From positions 124,001 to 188,000 of the forward strand of contig NZ_JAALAA010000012.1 in NCBI RefSeq assembly GCF_011045035.1: 64,000 bases of DNA, written 5' to 3'. Below are positions 16,140-24,969 of this stretch, piece by piece. The position numbers and the translations under genes were made by a program. The notes under the pieces are model-generated. The model saw only the letters and a list, made by a program, of their open reading frames with translations, searched no databases and had not been told where the DNA came from. Positions within the stretch are counted from its first letter, which is position 1, and the number at the start of each line of letters is the position of its first letter. Source of the DNA: Nocardioides turkmenicus (GTDB lineage Bacteria > Actinomycetota > Actinomycetes > Propionibacteriales > Nocardioidaceae).

Positions 16140-16600
16140 GATGGTTCTCCTGGGATGAGATCGGTGTCGATGGGGGCGGCGAGCATCGCCTCGAGCGCTG
16201 CTTGCGCCTCGGCGGCACGACGGCTGTTGCGTCCGCCGAGCGGTGCGGTGAGCTGGTCGAGCAGCCGGCCGGTCACCGCGATCGCCTCGCGGGTGACCTC
16301 GGTGCCCTCGGGCGTGATGGCGAGGCGTACGGCTCGGGTGTCTCTGGCGTCCCGGACGCGCTCCACCCAGCCCTTGGCCTCGAGCTGGCGGGCGAGCTTG
16401 GAGACGTACATCGGCTCCAGCCCGGTGAGGTCGGCCAGCTGCTTCTGGGTCGGGGCCTCCGAGGCGCGGAGGCCGTGGAGGGAGGCGATGAGCGAGTACT
16501 GCGCGTGGGTGAGACCCAGGGGCGCGAGCGCTCGGTCCATCGAGACCCGCAGACGCATGGCGAGGCGCCACACGACGTATCCGATCGTCTGCTTCTTCAT
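16136..16600 (-). CDS. MarR family transcriptional regulator
   Basis: 154 residues. The winged helix QLADLTGLEPMYVSKLARQLEAKGWVERVRDARDTRAVRLAITPEGTEV (about residues 53-101) shows the recognition helix, the conserved D-x-R-x-x-x-L/V wing and the following TPEG. First gene of a coupled two-gene unit. A perfect 10-bp inverted repeat 12 bp upstream of its ATG points to autorepression. Confidence 0.93.
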   Translation of the reverse strand: MKKQTIGYVVWRLAMRLRVSMDRALAPLGLTHAQYSLIASLHGLRASEAPTQKQLADLTGLEPMYVSKLARQLEAKGWVERVRDARDTRAVRLAITPEGTEVTREAIAVTGRLLDQLTAPLGGRNSRRAAEAQAALEAMLAAPIDTDLIPGEPS

Positions 16601-16611
16601 GGAAGAAACGG

Positions 16612-16634
16612 TACATGTTTATCATAAACATGTA
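16612..16634. promoter_or_regulatory. perfect palindromic operator of the marR pair
   Basis: Arms TACATGTTTA / TAAACATGTA around TCA. AT-rich in a GC-rich region and placed 12 bp before the marR start, as expected for a MarR autoregulatory site. Confidence 0.8.
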
Positions 16635-16644
16635 TATGGAATTC

Positions 16645-16745
16645 TGTCGGTCTCGACCCGCTTCGCGGGGTTCGCAAGCTCACCCGCTGCGCTCGCTCGA
16701 CCTCCTCGCGTTCGCCCAGCGCAAGCGCCGGGCGAGGCTCGGATG
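16645..16745. repeat. possible degenerate relative of repeat family C
   Basis: Contains GGTCTCGACCCGC and several short GC-rich hairpins (CCCGCTTCGCGGG, GCGCTCGCTCGAC), resembling one arm of the 51049-51184 palindrome. It occupies the gap between marR and the next gene. Confidence 0.35.
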
Positions 16746-16771
16746 TCGGTGGTCCCTGGCAGGATCGGAGC

Positions 16772-17152
16772 ATGGCTGAGCGTCCAGAGGTGCCCGAAGC
16801 GATGGTGGCGCGACTGAGGGAGATCCTCAGCGCGTTCCCGAAGTGCCTCGAGGACGATGCCTGGGTGGGGGTGCGCTGGCGGGTCGGCCCGGCGACGATC
16901 GCGCACGTCTTCGGGGGTGAGGACCAGCTCTTCCGGATCGTGTTCCGGGCCGAGCCCGACGAGGTGATCGCCTTCGAGCACCTCGGCCACCCCTATTTCA
17001 AGGCCGGGTGGGGCGGCAACGTGGTCGGGATGATCATCGACGACGACACCGACTGGGACGAGATGACCGAGCTCCTGACCGACTCCTACTGCATCCAGGC
17101 CCCGGCCAAGCTGGCCGCTCTCGTCGAGCGTCCGGCCGTGGGGACGGAGTAG
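16772..17152 (+). CDS. MmcQ/YjbR family protein
   Basis: 126 residues matching the CyaY-like fold of MmcQ/YjbR proteins: conserved LREILSAFPKCLEDDAWVGVRWRVG at the N-terminus, FRIVFRAEPDE in the middle and the C-terminal DWDEMTELLTDSYCIQAPAKLAALV, where family members carry the L-x-x-S-Y-x-L/I-x-x-x-K segment. Proposed DNA-binding roles for the family are weakly supported. Monocistronic as far as can be seen. Confidence 0.85.
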   Translation: MAERPEVPEAMVARLREILSAFPKCLEDDAWVGVRWRVGPATIAHVFGGEDQLFRIVFRAEPDEVIAFEHLGHPYFKAGWGGNVVGMIIDDDTDWDEMTELLTDSYCIQAPAKLAALVERPAVGTE

Positions 17153-17300
17153 AGCCAGGCTTTCGCTGGTCACGCCCTGATTTCGTGTGGCGACGGCGAT
17201 TCCGGCCCGTGTCCGCTACGTCGTTCTGTGGAAATGGTCACCGAAGAGTTGTGCAGCGATTGGGACCTTAGACCCTAGGCCGGCTGTCTGGACTCGGGCA

Positions 17301-17347
17301 TGTTGCCATGGTAAATCAAGGGGAACAATTTCCTTCCCATGGCAACA
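17301..17347 (+). promoter_or_regulatory. long inverted repeat in leader of lipoprotein gene
   Basis: Perfect 11-bp arms TGTTGCCATGG / CCATGGCAACA separated by 25 nt that themselves contain AAGG/CCTT, ending 19 bp before the start codon. It may be an operator or an mRNA hairpin near the ribosome-binding site. Confidence 0.45.
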
Positions 17348-17366
17348 AATTTCATAAGGAGTGCGT

Positions 17367-17951
17367 GTGCGTCGTTTGGCCATGCTGATCCTCGGGGGAG
17401 CCGTCGCGGCGGCCGGGGTCGGCTGCGGTTCGGACAGTTCCGTCGACTACGGGTTGTACAGCAACAACCACGGTGAGAACCCGGCGATGGAGAAGAAGGT
17501 GATCACCGTCGACAGCACCGAGAGGATCCAGCAGAACCAGCAGCTGGGGCTGACGAGTGAGGGCACCATCAAGGGCGAGGCACCCGGAATCCTGTTGAGG
17601 GTGATCGTGCAGGACGTCTTCGAGACGTCGTTCACCGACGGCACCCAGACCCCGCCGGGGTCGCGGGTGATGGCCGTCGAGATCCAGGTGGTCAACGCCG
17701 GGTCGAGGGTATTCAACGGCAGCCCGGCGGCGGGCACGACAGTGATCGATGCCTCGGGCAAGAAGTACAAGAGCCAGCCCAGCACGGTGTCGGTCGACGG
17801 CGGCGAGGTGTTCCCCAACCCGTTCGGGTTGCAGCCGCGTGACCAGCGGACGGCCCTGGTGCCGTTCGTCGTCCCGGTCGGGGTGAACATCAAGCAGGTC
17901 GAGTTCCAGATCGACAAGGGTGGCGAGAGCGGCCTCTGGCGCGTTCCGTAG
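17367..17951 (+). CDS. DUF4352-like lipoprotein
   Basis: 194 residues from the GTG placed 6 nt after the AAGGA Shine-Dalgarno (a GTG two codons earlier abuts the site). Lipobox AAGVGCGSD puts the lipidated Cys near residue 20. The body has the DUF4352 immunoglobulin-like pattern: VQDVFETSFTDGTQTPPGSRVMAVEIQVVNAGSRVF (strand, D, then extended N-G), later IDASGKKYKS and LVPFVVPVGVNIKQVEFQI. Extracytoplasmic, membrane-tethered; function unknown. Confidence 0.8.
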   Translation: MRRLAMLILGGAVAAAGVGCGSDSSVDYGLYSNNHGENPAMEKKVITVDSTERIQQNQQLGLTSEGTIKGEAPGILLRVIVQDVFETSFTDGTQTPPGSRVMAVEIQVVNAGSRVFNGSPAAGTTVIDASGKKYKSQPSTVSVDGGEVFPNPFGLQPRDQRTALVPFVVPVGVNIKQVEFQIDKGGESGLWRVP

Positions 17952-18085
17952 ACCAGAAGCCCTAAATCTGGGCTCAGCACCAACCTCCAGGCAACCTTCT
18001 GGCGGCATTCCGCGTCACCATCTCTGCGGTGATGAGACGATGAGGCGTCTCGGACGTAATGCTGCGTGGTCAAACAGGAGGTGTG

Positions 18086-20812
18086 GTGCGGGTCCGGGTC
18101 CTTGGCGCCGTCGAGCTGATCTGTGACGACGGCACGGTGCAGAAGCTGTCGCGTACGCGACGGACTCTGCTTGCCCTCCTGGTGGCCGCGCGCGGAGCAC
18201 CCGTCTCCTCCGACCTGCTGGTCGAGGAGCTGTGGAGAGGTTCACCCCCGGCGACGGGGGTGAACCTCCTTCACCAGCGCATCCGTGACCTGCGGCGTGC
18301 TCTCGGCGACGATCGCCGCCGTCTGGAGCGCCGGGCGAACGGCTATGCGCTGGTCGGCGCCGATGTCGACCAGGTCCGCTTCGAGGAGCTGGTCGAGCGG
18401 GGCCGGGCCGCCGCCGAGGCCGGCGACCAGGAGCGGGCCAGCCTCCTCTTCGATGCTGCGCTCGTGCTGTGGACCGGGAGCGCGTACGGCGGGGTCGGCG
18501 AGTCCCAGATGATCGCGACCGAGGCAGCCCGGCTCGACGAGCTGCGCGTGGTGGCCGTCGAGTCCCGGGCCGCCGCCGACCTGGCGCTCGGCCGGCCCGC
18601 GGCCGTGGTGGGCGACCTGGGGCCGGTCGTCCAGGACAACCCGCTCCGCGAGCGGCTGTGGCTGCTGCTGATGACGGCGCTGTGGCAGTCCGGCCGCACC
18701 GCCGAGGCCCTGGACGCCTACCAGCGGCTCTTCCGCCTCCTGCGGGACGAGCTCGGGGTCGAGCCGTCCAAGGACGTACGCGACCTGCATCTGCGCATCC
18801 TGGACGGCGACGATCCCGAGCTCGCGCCGACGCGGACCCGCGAGCAGATCGTGCCGCGCCAGCTGCCGCCGGTCGTCGCTGCCTTCGCCGGCCGTGAGCA
18901 CCACCTGTCGATGCTGGACGAGCTGGTCGCGGAGGACGAGGGCCGCGCCGTGGTGATCTCCGCGATCGCCGGCACGGCGGGGATCGGCAAGACGACGCTG
19001 GCGCTCTACTGGGCCCACCGGAGCGCCCCGCGGTTCCCGGACGGACAGGTGTTCGTGAACCTGCGCGGCTTCGACCCGTGCGACGCGCTGGACCCGTTGG
19101 ACGCGCTCGGGGTGGTGCTCGAGGCGTTCGCGGTCGAGCGGTCCCGCCAGCCCCAGGACATCGACGGCCGGGCGGGGCTGCTGCGCAGCAAGCTCGCCGG
19201 CAAGCGGGTGCTGCTCGTGCTCGACAACGCCCGCGACAGCGAGCAGGTGCGCAGCCTGGTCCCCGGCAGCCCTGGCTGCGTCACCCTCGTGACCAGCCGG
19301 AACAGGCTCTCCGGCCTGGTCGCGGAGGCCGGTGCGAGGCCGATGGAGCTCGGGCTGCTCGACGACGCCGAGGCGTACGAGCTGCTGGCGGGTCGCCTGG
19401 GCGCGGAACGCCTGCTGGCCGAGCCGGAGGCGGTCGAGCGGATCATCGAGCTGTGCGCCTCGCTGCCGCTGACGCTCTCGGTCGTGGCCGCCCGCGCGGC
19501 CACGCGTCCGGCCTACGCCCTCGCCGACCTGGCCGACGAGCTCGGCGAGTCCCGCCTGGACGGGTTCGGCAGCGGTCGTGGCGACCTCCGGGCGACCTTC
19601 TCCTGGTCGGTGCGACACCTGTCCGACCCGGCGGCGCGGCTCTTCCGCCTGATCGGCCTGCATCCGGGGCCGACGCTCAGCGTGCTCGCCGCGGCCAGCC
19701 TGGCCGGGATCTCGCGCGTGCGGGCGCGGCGCCTGCTCGACGAGCTCACCGAGGCCAACCTGCTGACCGAGGTGGCGCCCGGGCGGTTCGTGCTGCACGA
19801 CCTGCTCCGGGAGTACGCCGCCGACCTCGCCACCACCGAGCCCGACTCGGTGCGCGAGGAGGCCCAGCTGCGGATGATCGACCACTACGTGTTCAGCGCG
19901 CGGTCGGTGCACAGTGCCTACGATCCCCATCAGAGCCACCTCGACGCCACCGAGCCGATGCGCGAGGGGGTCGCTGTCGAGATCGTCGGGGACAGCGGCG
20001 AGGCGCTGGCCTGGATCGCCACCCAGCTGCCGGTGATCTCCCGGGTCATCGACACCGCGGTCGCCCAGGGCCTCGCACCCGATCGGATCGTGCTGCTCGT
20101 CGGCGCCCTCGAGCGCCTGCTCGACCTCCAGGGACGCTGGATCGAGCTCGCCGCGCTGGCCGAGGCCGCGCTCCCCGGGGTGCGCCGCAGCGTCTCGCAG
20201 GGCGGCGACCCGGCCGGGCTCGGGGTCATGCACCGCGCCGCCGGGGCGGCCTGTGGGCGGCTCGGCCGGGTCCAGGACGCCCTCGACCACCTCGGCCGGG
20301 CCCTCGGCCTGGCGACGGAGTCGGGCGACCTGGTGGCGGAGGGGAAGACCCTGCACCGGCTGGCCACCGTGGCCACGGCCTCCGGCGACCACGCCGGGGC
20401 GGCTGCGTACGCCGCGCGGGCGGCGGACGTCTTCGCGCGCGGAGGCGACCTGATCCGCGCGGCCTGGACGACCGGGCGGCTGGGCCTCTACGAGGCGCTC
20501 GACGGGTCCTACGAGTCCGGGCTGCGTCACTGTGAGGCGGCGCTCGCCGAGCTGCGCCGGGTCGCACCCGGCTATCGCAGCGAGGGCAACGTCGTCGCCA
20601 CCATCGGCTGGATCCACCAGCAGCTCGGCGCGGTCGACGAGGCGGCCGGGCACTTCGAGGAGGCCGTGACCAAGCTCCGTGCCGCCGGCGACCTGCCCGG
20701 TCTGGCCGACGCGCTCGGCCACCTGGCCGAGACCCGCGCCGCCCTGGGCAAGCACGAGGACGCCCGCTGCGCGAGGGTCGAGTGCGACGCGATCCTCGCG
20801 CAGCTGGGCTGA
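18086..20812 (+). CDS. AfsR/SARP family regulator with NB-ARC and TPR domains
   Basis: 908 residues. OmpR-type winged helix (VRVRVLGAVELICDDG to RANGYALVG, residues 1-95), bacterial transcriptional activator domain (about 96-245: FEELVERGRAAAEAGDQ... ELGVEPSKDVRDLHLRIL), an STAND/NB-ARC ATPase with Walker A GTAGIGKTTLAL near residue 295 and the VLLVLDNARD Walker B about residue 380, then TPR-like helices to the end. Such proteins switch on secondary-metabolite or developmental genes in actinobacteria. No biosynthetic cluster lies beside it, so it may act elsewhere. GTG chosen because an AGGAGG site precedes it; an ATG at 18059 is possible. Confidence 0.9.
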   Translation: MRVRVLGAVELICDDGTVQKLSRTRRTLLALLVAARGAPVSSDLLVEELWRGSPPATGVNLLHQRIRDLRRALGDDRRRLERRANGYALVGADVDQVRFEELVERGRAAAEAGDQERASLLFDAALVLWTGSAYGGVGESQMIATEAARLDELRVVAVESRAAADLALGRPAAVVGDLGPVVQDNPLRERLWLLLMTALWQSGRTAEALDAYQRLFRLLRDELGVEPSKDVRDLHLRILDGDDPELAPTRTREQIVPRQLPPVVAAFAGREHHLSMLDELVAEDEGRAVVISAIAGTAGIGKTTLALYWAHRSAPRFPDGQVFVNLRGFDPCDALDPLDALGVVLEAFAVERSRQPQDIDGRAGLLRSKLAGKRVLLVLDNARDSEQVRSLVPGSPGCVTLVTSRNRLSGLVAEAGARPMELGLLDDAEAYELLAGRLGAERLLAEPEAVERIIELCASLPLTLSVVAARAATRPAYALADLADELGESRLDGFGSGRGDLRATFSWSVRHLSDPAARLFRLIGLHPGPTLSVLAAASLAGISRVRARRLLDELTEANLLTEVAPGRFVLHDLLREYAADLATTEPDSVREEAQLRMIDHYVFSARSVHSAYDPHQSHLDATEPMREGVAVEIVGDSGEALAWIATQLPVISRVIDTAVAQGLAPDRIVLLVGALERLLDLQGRWIELAALAEAALPGVRRSVSQGGDPAGLGVMHRAAGAACGRLGRVQDALDHLGRALGLATESGDLVAEGKTLHRLATVATASGDHAGAAAYAARAADVFARGGDLIRAAWTTGRLGLYEALDGSYESGLRHCEAALAELRRVAPGYRSEGNVVATIGWIHQQLGAVDEAAGHFEEAVTKLRAAGDLPGLADALGHLAETRAALGKHEDARCARVECDAILAQLG

Positions 20813-20825
20813 GCCGCGATCTCTG

Positions 20826-22451
20826 CTACGCCGTGGGCAGCTTGTAGTCGGCGTACTCCTCGCGCAGGGTCTTCTTGGAGAACTTCCCGACCGAGGTCTT
20901 GGGCACCTCGTCGATGAAGACCACGTCGTCGGGCACCTGCCACTTGCCGAGGTTGTCGGCGAGGTAGCCGAGCAGCTCCTCCTTGGTCACCGACTCGCCG
21001 TCCTTGACCACCGCGAACGCCAGCGGCCGCTCGCCCCACTTCGGGTGCGGCACCGCGACGACGGCGGCTTCGGCGATGCTCGGGTGGCCCATGATGAGGT
21101 TCTCGATCGCGACGGTCGAGATCCACTCGCCACCGGACTTCACCAGGTCCTTGGTGCGGTCGACGATGCGTACGTAGCCCAGCGGGTCGATCGCGGCGAT
21201 GTCACCGGTGCGCAGCCAGCCGTCGGGGGAGAAGGAGCTCTCCGCGTCGACCTTGTAGTAGCCCGAGGCGATCCACGGACCGCGGCACTCGAGCTCTCCG
21301 GTCGTCTCGCCGTCCCAGGGGAGCTCGTCGGTGGTGCCGGGCTCCACGATGCGGAGCTCGACGCCGACGGCGGGGATGCCCGGCGACGTACGGTAGTCGG
21401 CCTTCTCCTCCTCGGAGAGGCCGGCGATCTCGGCGCGCTCGTTGAAGACGCTGCCGAGCGGCGACATCTCGGTCATGCCCCAGGCCTGGGTGATCGGCAG
21501 GCCGATCGCCTCGCGCCAGGCCTCTGAGAGCGACTTCGGCACCGCGGAGCCGCCGCAGATGACCACCCGCAGCGAGGAGAGGTCGGCGTCCTTCAGGAGC
21601 GGGACCATGCCCATCCAGATCGTGGGTACGCCGGCCGCGATCGTCACCTTCTCGGCCTCGAGGAGCTTGATGATGCCGCCGGGCGAGAGGTCGGGGCCGG
21701 GCAGGATCAGGTTGGCGCCGGCCAGCAGCGAGGAGTGGGCGAAACCCCAGCCGTTGGCGTGGAAGAAGGGCACCACGGGCAGCACCCGGTCACGGTCGTT
21801 GGTGCCGAAGAGGGTGCCGGCCAGCGAGGCCAGCGCGTGCAGGTACTGCGAGCGGTGGGTGTAGACGACGCCCTTCGGGTTGCCGGTGGTGCCGGAGGTG
21901 TAGCAGATCCCGGCGGCGGCGCGCTCGTCGGTGACCCGCCCGTCGATCACCGCCTCCTCGGCATCGGCCATCAGCTCCTCGTAGGAGACGACCCGCGGGT
22001 CGTCCGGGAGCGGCGTCGGCGCCCCGTCGTCCATCACCACGACGTGCTTGAGCGTGGTCAGCTGCGGGAGCAGCGGGGCCAGCAGGCCGAGCAGCGACCG
22101 GTCGATGAAGACGGCCTCGTCCTCGGCGTGGTTGAAGGTGTAGACGAGCTGCTCGGGGAAGTAGCGGATGTTGCCGGTGTGCAGCACCCGTCCCGTGCAC
22201 GGGACGGAGTAGTAGAGCGCCAGGTGGCGCAGGGTGTTCCACGCGAAGCTCGCCACCCGGCCGTCCTCGGAGATGCCGAGGCGGTCGAGGACGCTGGCCT
22301 GCTTGCGTACCTCCACGGCCAGGTCCTTGAACGTGCTGCGTTCCAGACCGGTCGCGGTCTTGGTGACGATCTCCCGCGTCGGGAAGACGCGCTCGGCGCG
22401 CCGGATGATCGTGTCGATGGTCAGCGGTGCGTCCTGGATCAGTCCTTGCAT
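20826..22451 (-). CDS. long/medium-chain acyl-CoA ligase (AMP-binding)
   Basis: 541 residues of the ANL adenylate-forming superfamily: P-loop [11 protein letters not shown] at about residues 183-193, A5 motif [13 protein letters not shown]7 [16 protein letters not shown]8 [34 protein letters not shown] with the hinge Asp, and the catalytic lysine in [16 protein letters not shown]. It activates a fatty acid with ATP and CoA; FadD-type beta-oxidation entry is the usual role. It lies 61 nt after the MocR gene on the same strand. ATG at 22451 chosen over 22460 on spacing. Confidence 0.93.
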   Translation of the reverse strand: MQGLIQDAPLTIDTIIRRAERVFPTREIVTKTATGLERSTFKDLAVEVRKQASVLDRLGISEDGRVASFAWNTLRHLALYYSVPCTGRVLHTGNIRYFPEQLVYTFNHAEDEAVFIDRSLLGLLAPLLPQLTTLKHVVVMDDGAPTPLPDDPRVVSYEELMADAEEAVIDGRVTDERAAAGICYTSGTTGNPKGVVYTHRSQYLHALASLAGTLFGTNDRDRVLPVVPFFHANGWGFAHSSLLAGANLILPGPDLSPGGIIKLLEAEKVTIAAGVPTIWMGMVPLLKDADLSSLRVVICGGSAVPKSLSEAWREAIGLPITQAWGMTEMSPLGSVFNERAEIAGLSEEEKADYRTSPGIPAVGVELRIVEPGTTDELPWDGETTGELECRGPWIASGYYKVDAESSFSPDGWLRTGDIAAIDPLGYVRIVDRTKDLVKSGGEWISTVAIENLIMGHPSIAEAAVVAVPHPKWGERPLAFAVVKDGESVTKEELLGYLADNLGKWQVPDDVVFIDEVPKTSVGKFSKKTLREEYADYKLPTA

Positions 22452-22512
22452 GCTGCACATCGTGACCCAACGTGGCGCGCGTCACAACGAGTTCGTATGA
22501 ACTTCTTGATGC

Positions 22513-23943
22513 TCAGACGACCGCTTCCGAGGTGGTGAGGGCCAGGGCGGGGGTGGAGGCGGCGCGGGGCCAGACCTCGGCGAGGATCTCGATACCGCGG
22601 CGGACGAGCTCGGGACGGGGCGTGATCGCCAGCCGCAGGTGGCGCTCGTAGGCGCCGTCGACGCCGAACCGCGGCCCGGCGGTGACGAGCAGGCCGTGGG
22701 GCCGAGCGGCGAGGGTGAGCTGGGAGCTGACCGGAGCGGGCAGACCGACCCAGGCGGAGAGGCCGCCGTCGATACGCGGCGGCAACTCCCAGTCGGGGAG
22801 GTGCTCGCGCATCGCGTGGTAGAGCGCGGCGCGGCCGGCGGCGAGCTGTGCGGCGCGCTCCTCGAGGATCTCGGGCAGGTGCTGGAACAGGATCGTGGTG
22901 ACCAGCTGCTCCCAGATCGGGGTGCCGAGGTCGGTCGCCGAGCGTCCGCTGGCGATCTGGGTCAGCAGCACCGGGTCGGCCCGGATCCAGCCCACCCGCA
23001 GCCCGCCCCACAGCATCTTGCTCGCCGAGCCGATGTGGACGACGCGGGCCTGGTGCTCCCCGGCCATCGCCGCCAGCGGCGGGTAGGTGTGCGGGCGGTC
23101 GATGTTCAGCTCGGCGGTGGTGTCGTCGGCCACCACGAGGGTGTCGACCTTCGCGGCGGCGTGCAGCAGGCGGAGCCGGTCCTCGGTCGACATCGAGCGA
23201 GACGTCGGGTTGTGGAAGTCCGGCATGACGTACGCCATCACGGGGGTGGTGCGGGCGATGGCCGCCGCCATCGCCGGCATGTCCCAGCCGGCGTCGGTGG
23301 TGACCGGGCTGGTGATGATCCTGGCGCCGGCGAGGCTGAGGGCGTCGTACGCGTTGGGGTAGGACGGGCTCTCGGCGTAGGCGCGGTCGCCGCGGCTGAT
23401 CACGGTGCGGGCGAGCAGTGCGATCGCGCTCTGGCCGCCGGTGGTCACCATGATCTGGTCGGGGTCGGTCGGTAGACCGCGAGCGGTGTAGCGCGCCGCG
23501 ATCTCCGCGCGGAGCTCCTCGATGCCCCACAGCGTGTAGCCGGGGCCGGTCATGTGGTCGGCCAGCCGCCGGGTCGCCTCGACCGCGGCCTCCGGGAGGC
23601 GCCGGGTGGCCGGCAACGTGGCCCGGACCAGGTCGATCTCGCCGCCCTCGGTGAACGAGTCGGGTGCGGTCGGCGGGAGCTTCGTCGTCGTGCCCGAGCC
23701 CTGCACGCTCAGCGCATAGCCGTGCTCGCGCAGGCGGCGATAGGCCGCGGTGATCGTGGTGCGGCTGAGCATGAGCCGCTCGGAGAGCTCGCGCTCGGAG
23801 GGGAGCCGTACGTCGGCGGAGAGCCGTCCGTCGATGAGCAGCAGCTGGATCCGTTCGGCGAGGTTCTCGTACGCCGGGCCTTCCCCTTGCCACTGACCGA
23901 GCAGGCCCGCGAGCGCAGTGGCACCGATTCTTCCGCGAGGCAT
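22513..23943 (-). CDS. MocR/YczR-type regulator (GntR HTH fused to aminotransferase)
   Basis: 476 residues. GntR winged helix at about residues 24-92 (LPSERELSERLMLSRTTITAAYRRLREHGYA), then a fold-type I aminotransferase domain with the PLP lysine in HIGSASKMLWGGLRVGW (about residue 307) and ADDTTAELN supplying the pyridoxal-binding Asp region. MocR proteins sense PLP or derivatives and regulate a divergent partner. Its divergent neighbour is a YczE-type membrane protein, the classic YczR-YczE pair. Three GATTGG repeats in the gap are candidate sites. Confidence 0.92.
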   Translation of the reverse strand: MPRGRIGATALAGLLGQWQGEGPAYENLAERIQLLLIDGRLSADVRLPSERELSERLMLSRTTITAAYRRLREHGYALSVQGSGTTTKLPPTAPDSFTEGGEIDLVRATLPATRRLPEAAVEATRRLADHMTGPGYTLWGIEELRAEIAARYTARGLPTDPDQIMVTTGGQSAIALLARTVISRGDRAYAESPSYPNAYDALSLAGARIITSPVTTDAGWDMPAMAAAIARTTPVMAYVMPDFHNPTSRSMSTEDRLRLLHAAAKVDTLVVADDTTAELNIDRPHTYPPLAAMAGEHQARVVHIGSASKMLWGGLRVGWIRADPVLLTQIASGRSATDLGTPIWEQLVTTILFQHLPEILEERAAQLAAGRAALYHAMREHLPDWELPPRIDGGLSAWVGLPAPVSSQLTLAARPHGLLVTAGPRFGVDGAYERHLRLAITPRPELVRRGIEILAEVWPRAASTPALALTTSEAVV

Positions 23944-23959
23944 GAGTCCACCTTACGCC

Positions 23960-23996
23960 GATTGGCTTCTTTACCTTCGATTGGACCCGTGATTGG
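23960..23996. promoter_or_regulatory. GATTGG direct repeats, candidate MocR operator
   Basis: GATTGG occurs at 23960, 23979 and 23991 between the divergent yczR and yczE genes; first and third copies share ATTGGCTT. MocR regulators commonly bind direct repeats in such gaps. Confidence 0.6.
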
Positions 23997-24021
23997 CTTT
24001 GCAATCGTGAAGGATCTCTCT

Positions 24022-24645
24022 GTGAAGTCGCTCGCTTGGTTGATAACTGGACTCTTTCTGTACGGCATCGCGCTCGCCCTGCTGCTGCGTGCCTCGCTCG
24101 GCGTCGGGCCGTGGAACGTGCTGACCTCGGGTCTGGTCGAGGTCACCGGCATCTCGTTCGGCCTGATGACCAACCTGATCGGGCTCGGCGTGCTGCTGGT
24201 GTGGATCCCGCTGCGACAGCGGCCCGGGATCGGGACGGTGCTCAACGTGCTCATGGTCGGCACCGCGGCCGACATCGGCCTGTGGCTCATCCCGCCGGTC
24301 TCCGGTCCGTTCGCGCAGGTCGCGGTCTTCGTGGGTGGGCTGACGCTGCTCGCTGCGGCGACCGGGATCTACATCGCGCCGGGCCTCGGTCCGGGTCCGC
24401 GCGACGGCCTGATGACCGGCCTCCACCAGCGGACCGGCGCCCCGGTCTGGCTCTGCCGTGCCGGCGTCGAGATCACCGTGCTGGCGATCGGCTGGCTCCT
24501 CGGTGGACTCGTCGGGATCGGCACCGTCGCCGAGGCCCTTCTCATCGGCCCGATGGTGCACCGCGCCCTGCCGTTCTTCCGGACGCTGTACGCCGGGAGG
24601 CCCGCCTCCGAGACCGTCGCAGCCGAAACACGCGCGGGCGCATGA
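24022..24645 (+). CDS. YczE-type integral membrane protein
   Basis: 207 residues with five hydrophobic helices (LAWLITGLFLYGIALALLLRASLG first; GLMTNLIGLGVLLVWIPL; FAQVAVFVGGLTLLAAATGIYIAPGLG). The GPGPRDGLMTGLHQRTG loop is characteristic of YczE/YitT-like membrane proteins. The GTG at 24022 has AAGGA 8 nt upstream and leaves the operator non-coding. Partner of the divergent MocR regulator; transport of a vitamin-B6-related or amino compound is guessed for such pairs, not shown. Confidence 0.85.
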   Translation: MKSLAWLITGLFLYGIALALLLRASLGVGPWNVLTSGLVEVTGISFGLMTNLIGLGVLLVWIPLRQRPGIGTVLNVLMVGTAADIGLWLIPPVSGPFAQVAVFVGGLTLLAAATGIYIAPGLGPGPRDGLMTGLHQRTGAPVWLCRAGVEITVLAIGWLLGGLVGIGTVAEALLIGPMVHRALPFFRTLYAGRPASETVAAETRAGA

Positions 24646-24667
24646 TTTAACCCACACAAAATTCCTG

Positions 24668-24744
24668 TGGCGCCCCCGACAGGATTCGAACCTGTGACCG
24701 TCGGATTAGAAGGCCGATGCTCTATCCAGCTGAGCTACGGAGGC
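24668..24744 (-). tRNA. tRNA-Arg (anticodon UCU)
   Basis: Acceptor GCCTCCG with CGGGGGC, encoded CCA end (TGG at 24668-24670). Anticodon loop CTTCTAA gives TCT, reading AGA. The base pair next to the loop is a C-T mismatch (usual tRNA-Arg has A-U), a small oddity. Confidence 0.94.
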
Positions 24745-24969
24745 GTGGCCCGCGTGAGCACCCCGCCGGAAGGGGGTTTGCGCAGGCCGCGCCCGATCTT
24801 ACCGGTGCCCGTATCCCTTGTGTGCATCGGAAAGCGAAAGGCTGGGCGGAGTGTTACCAAGGTGTGGGCGGTATTTGGGCGCACTGTCCCCGCACTGTCG
24901 ACGTGCGTGTCCGGTTGGCGGACTACGAGGGTTCGAGACTGGACCGGATCATCGGTAAGGTCCCCGGAC

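Noticed and set aside
14106..16817. 903-codon plus-strand open frame across three minus genes
   Set aside because: Spans several well-supported genes on the other strand and has no recognisable domain.
18242..20755. 837-codon open frame opposite the SARP gene
   Set aside because: High-GC shadow of a clear SARP/NB-ARC gene; its translation is Gly/Arg/Pro-rich with no motifs.
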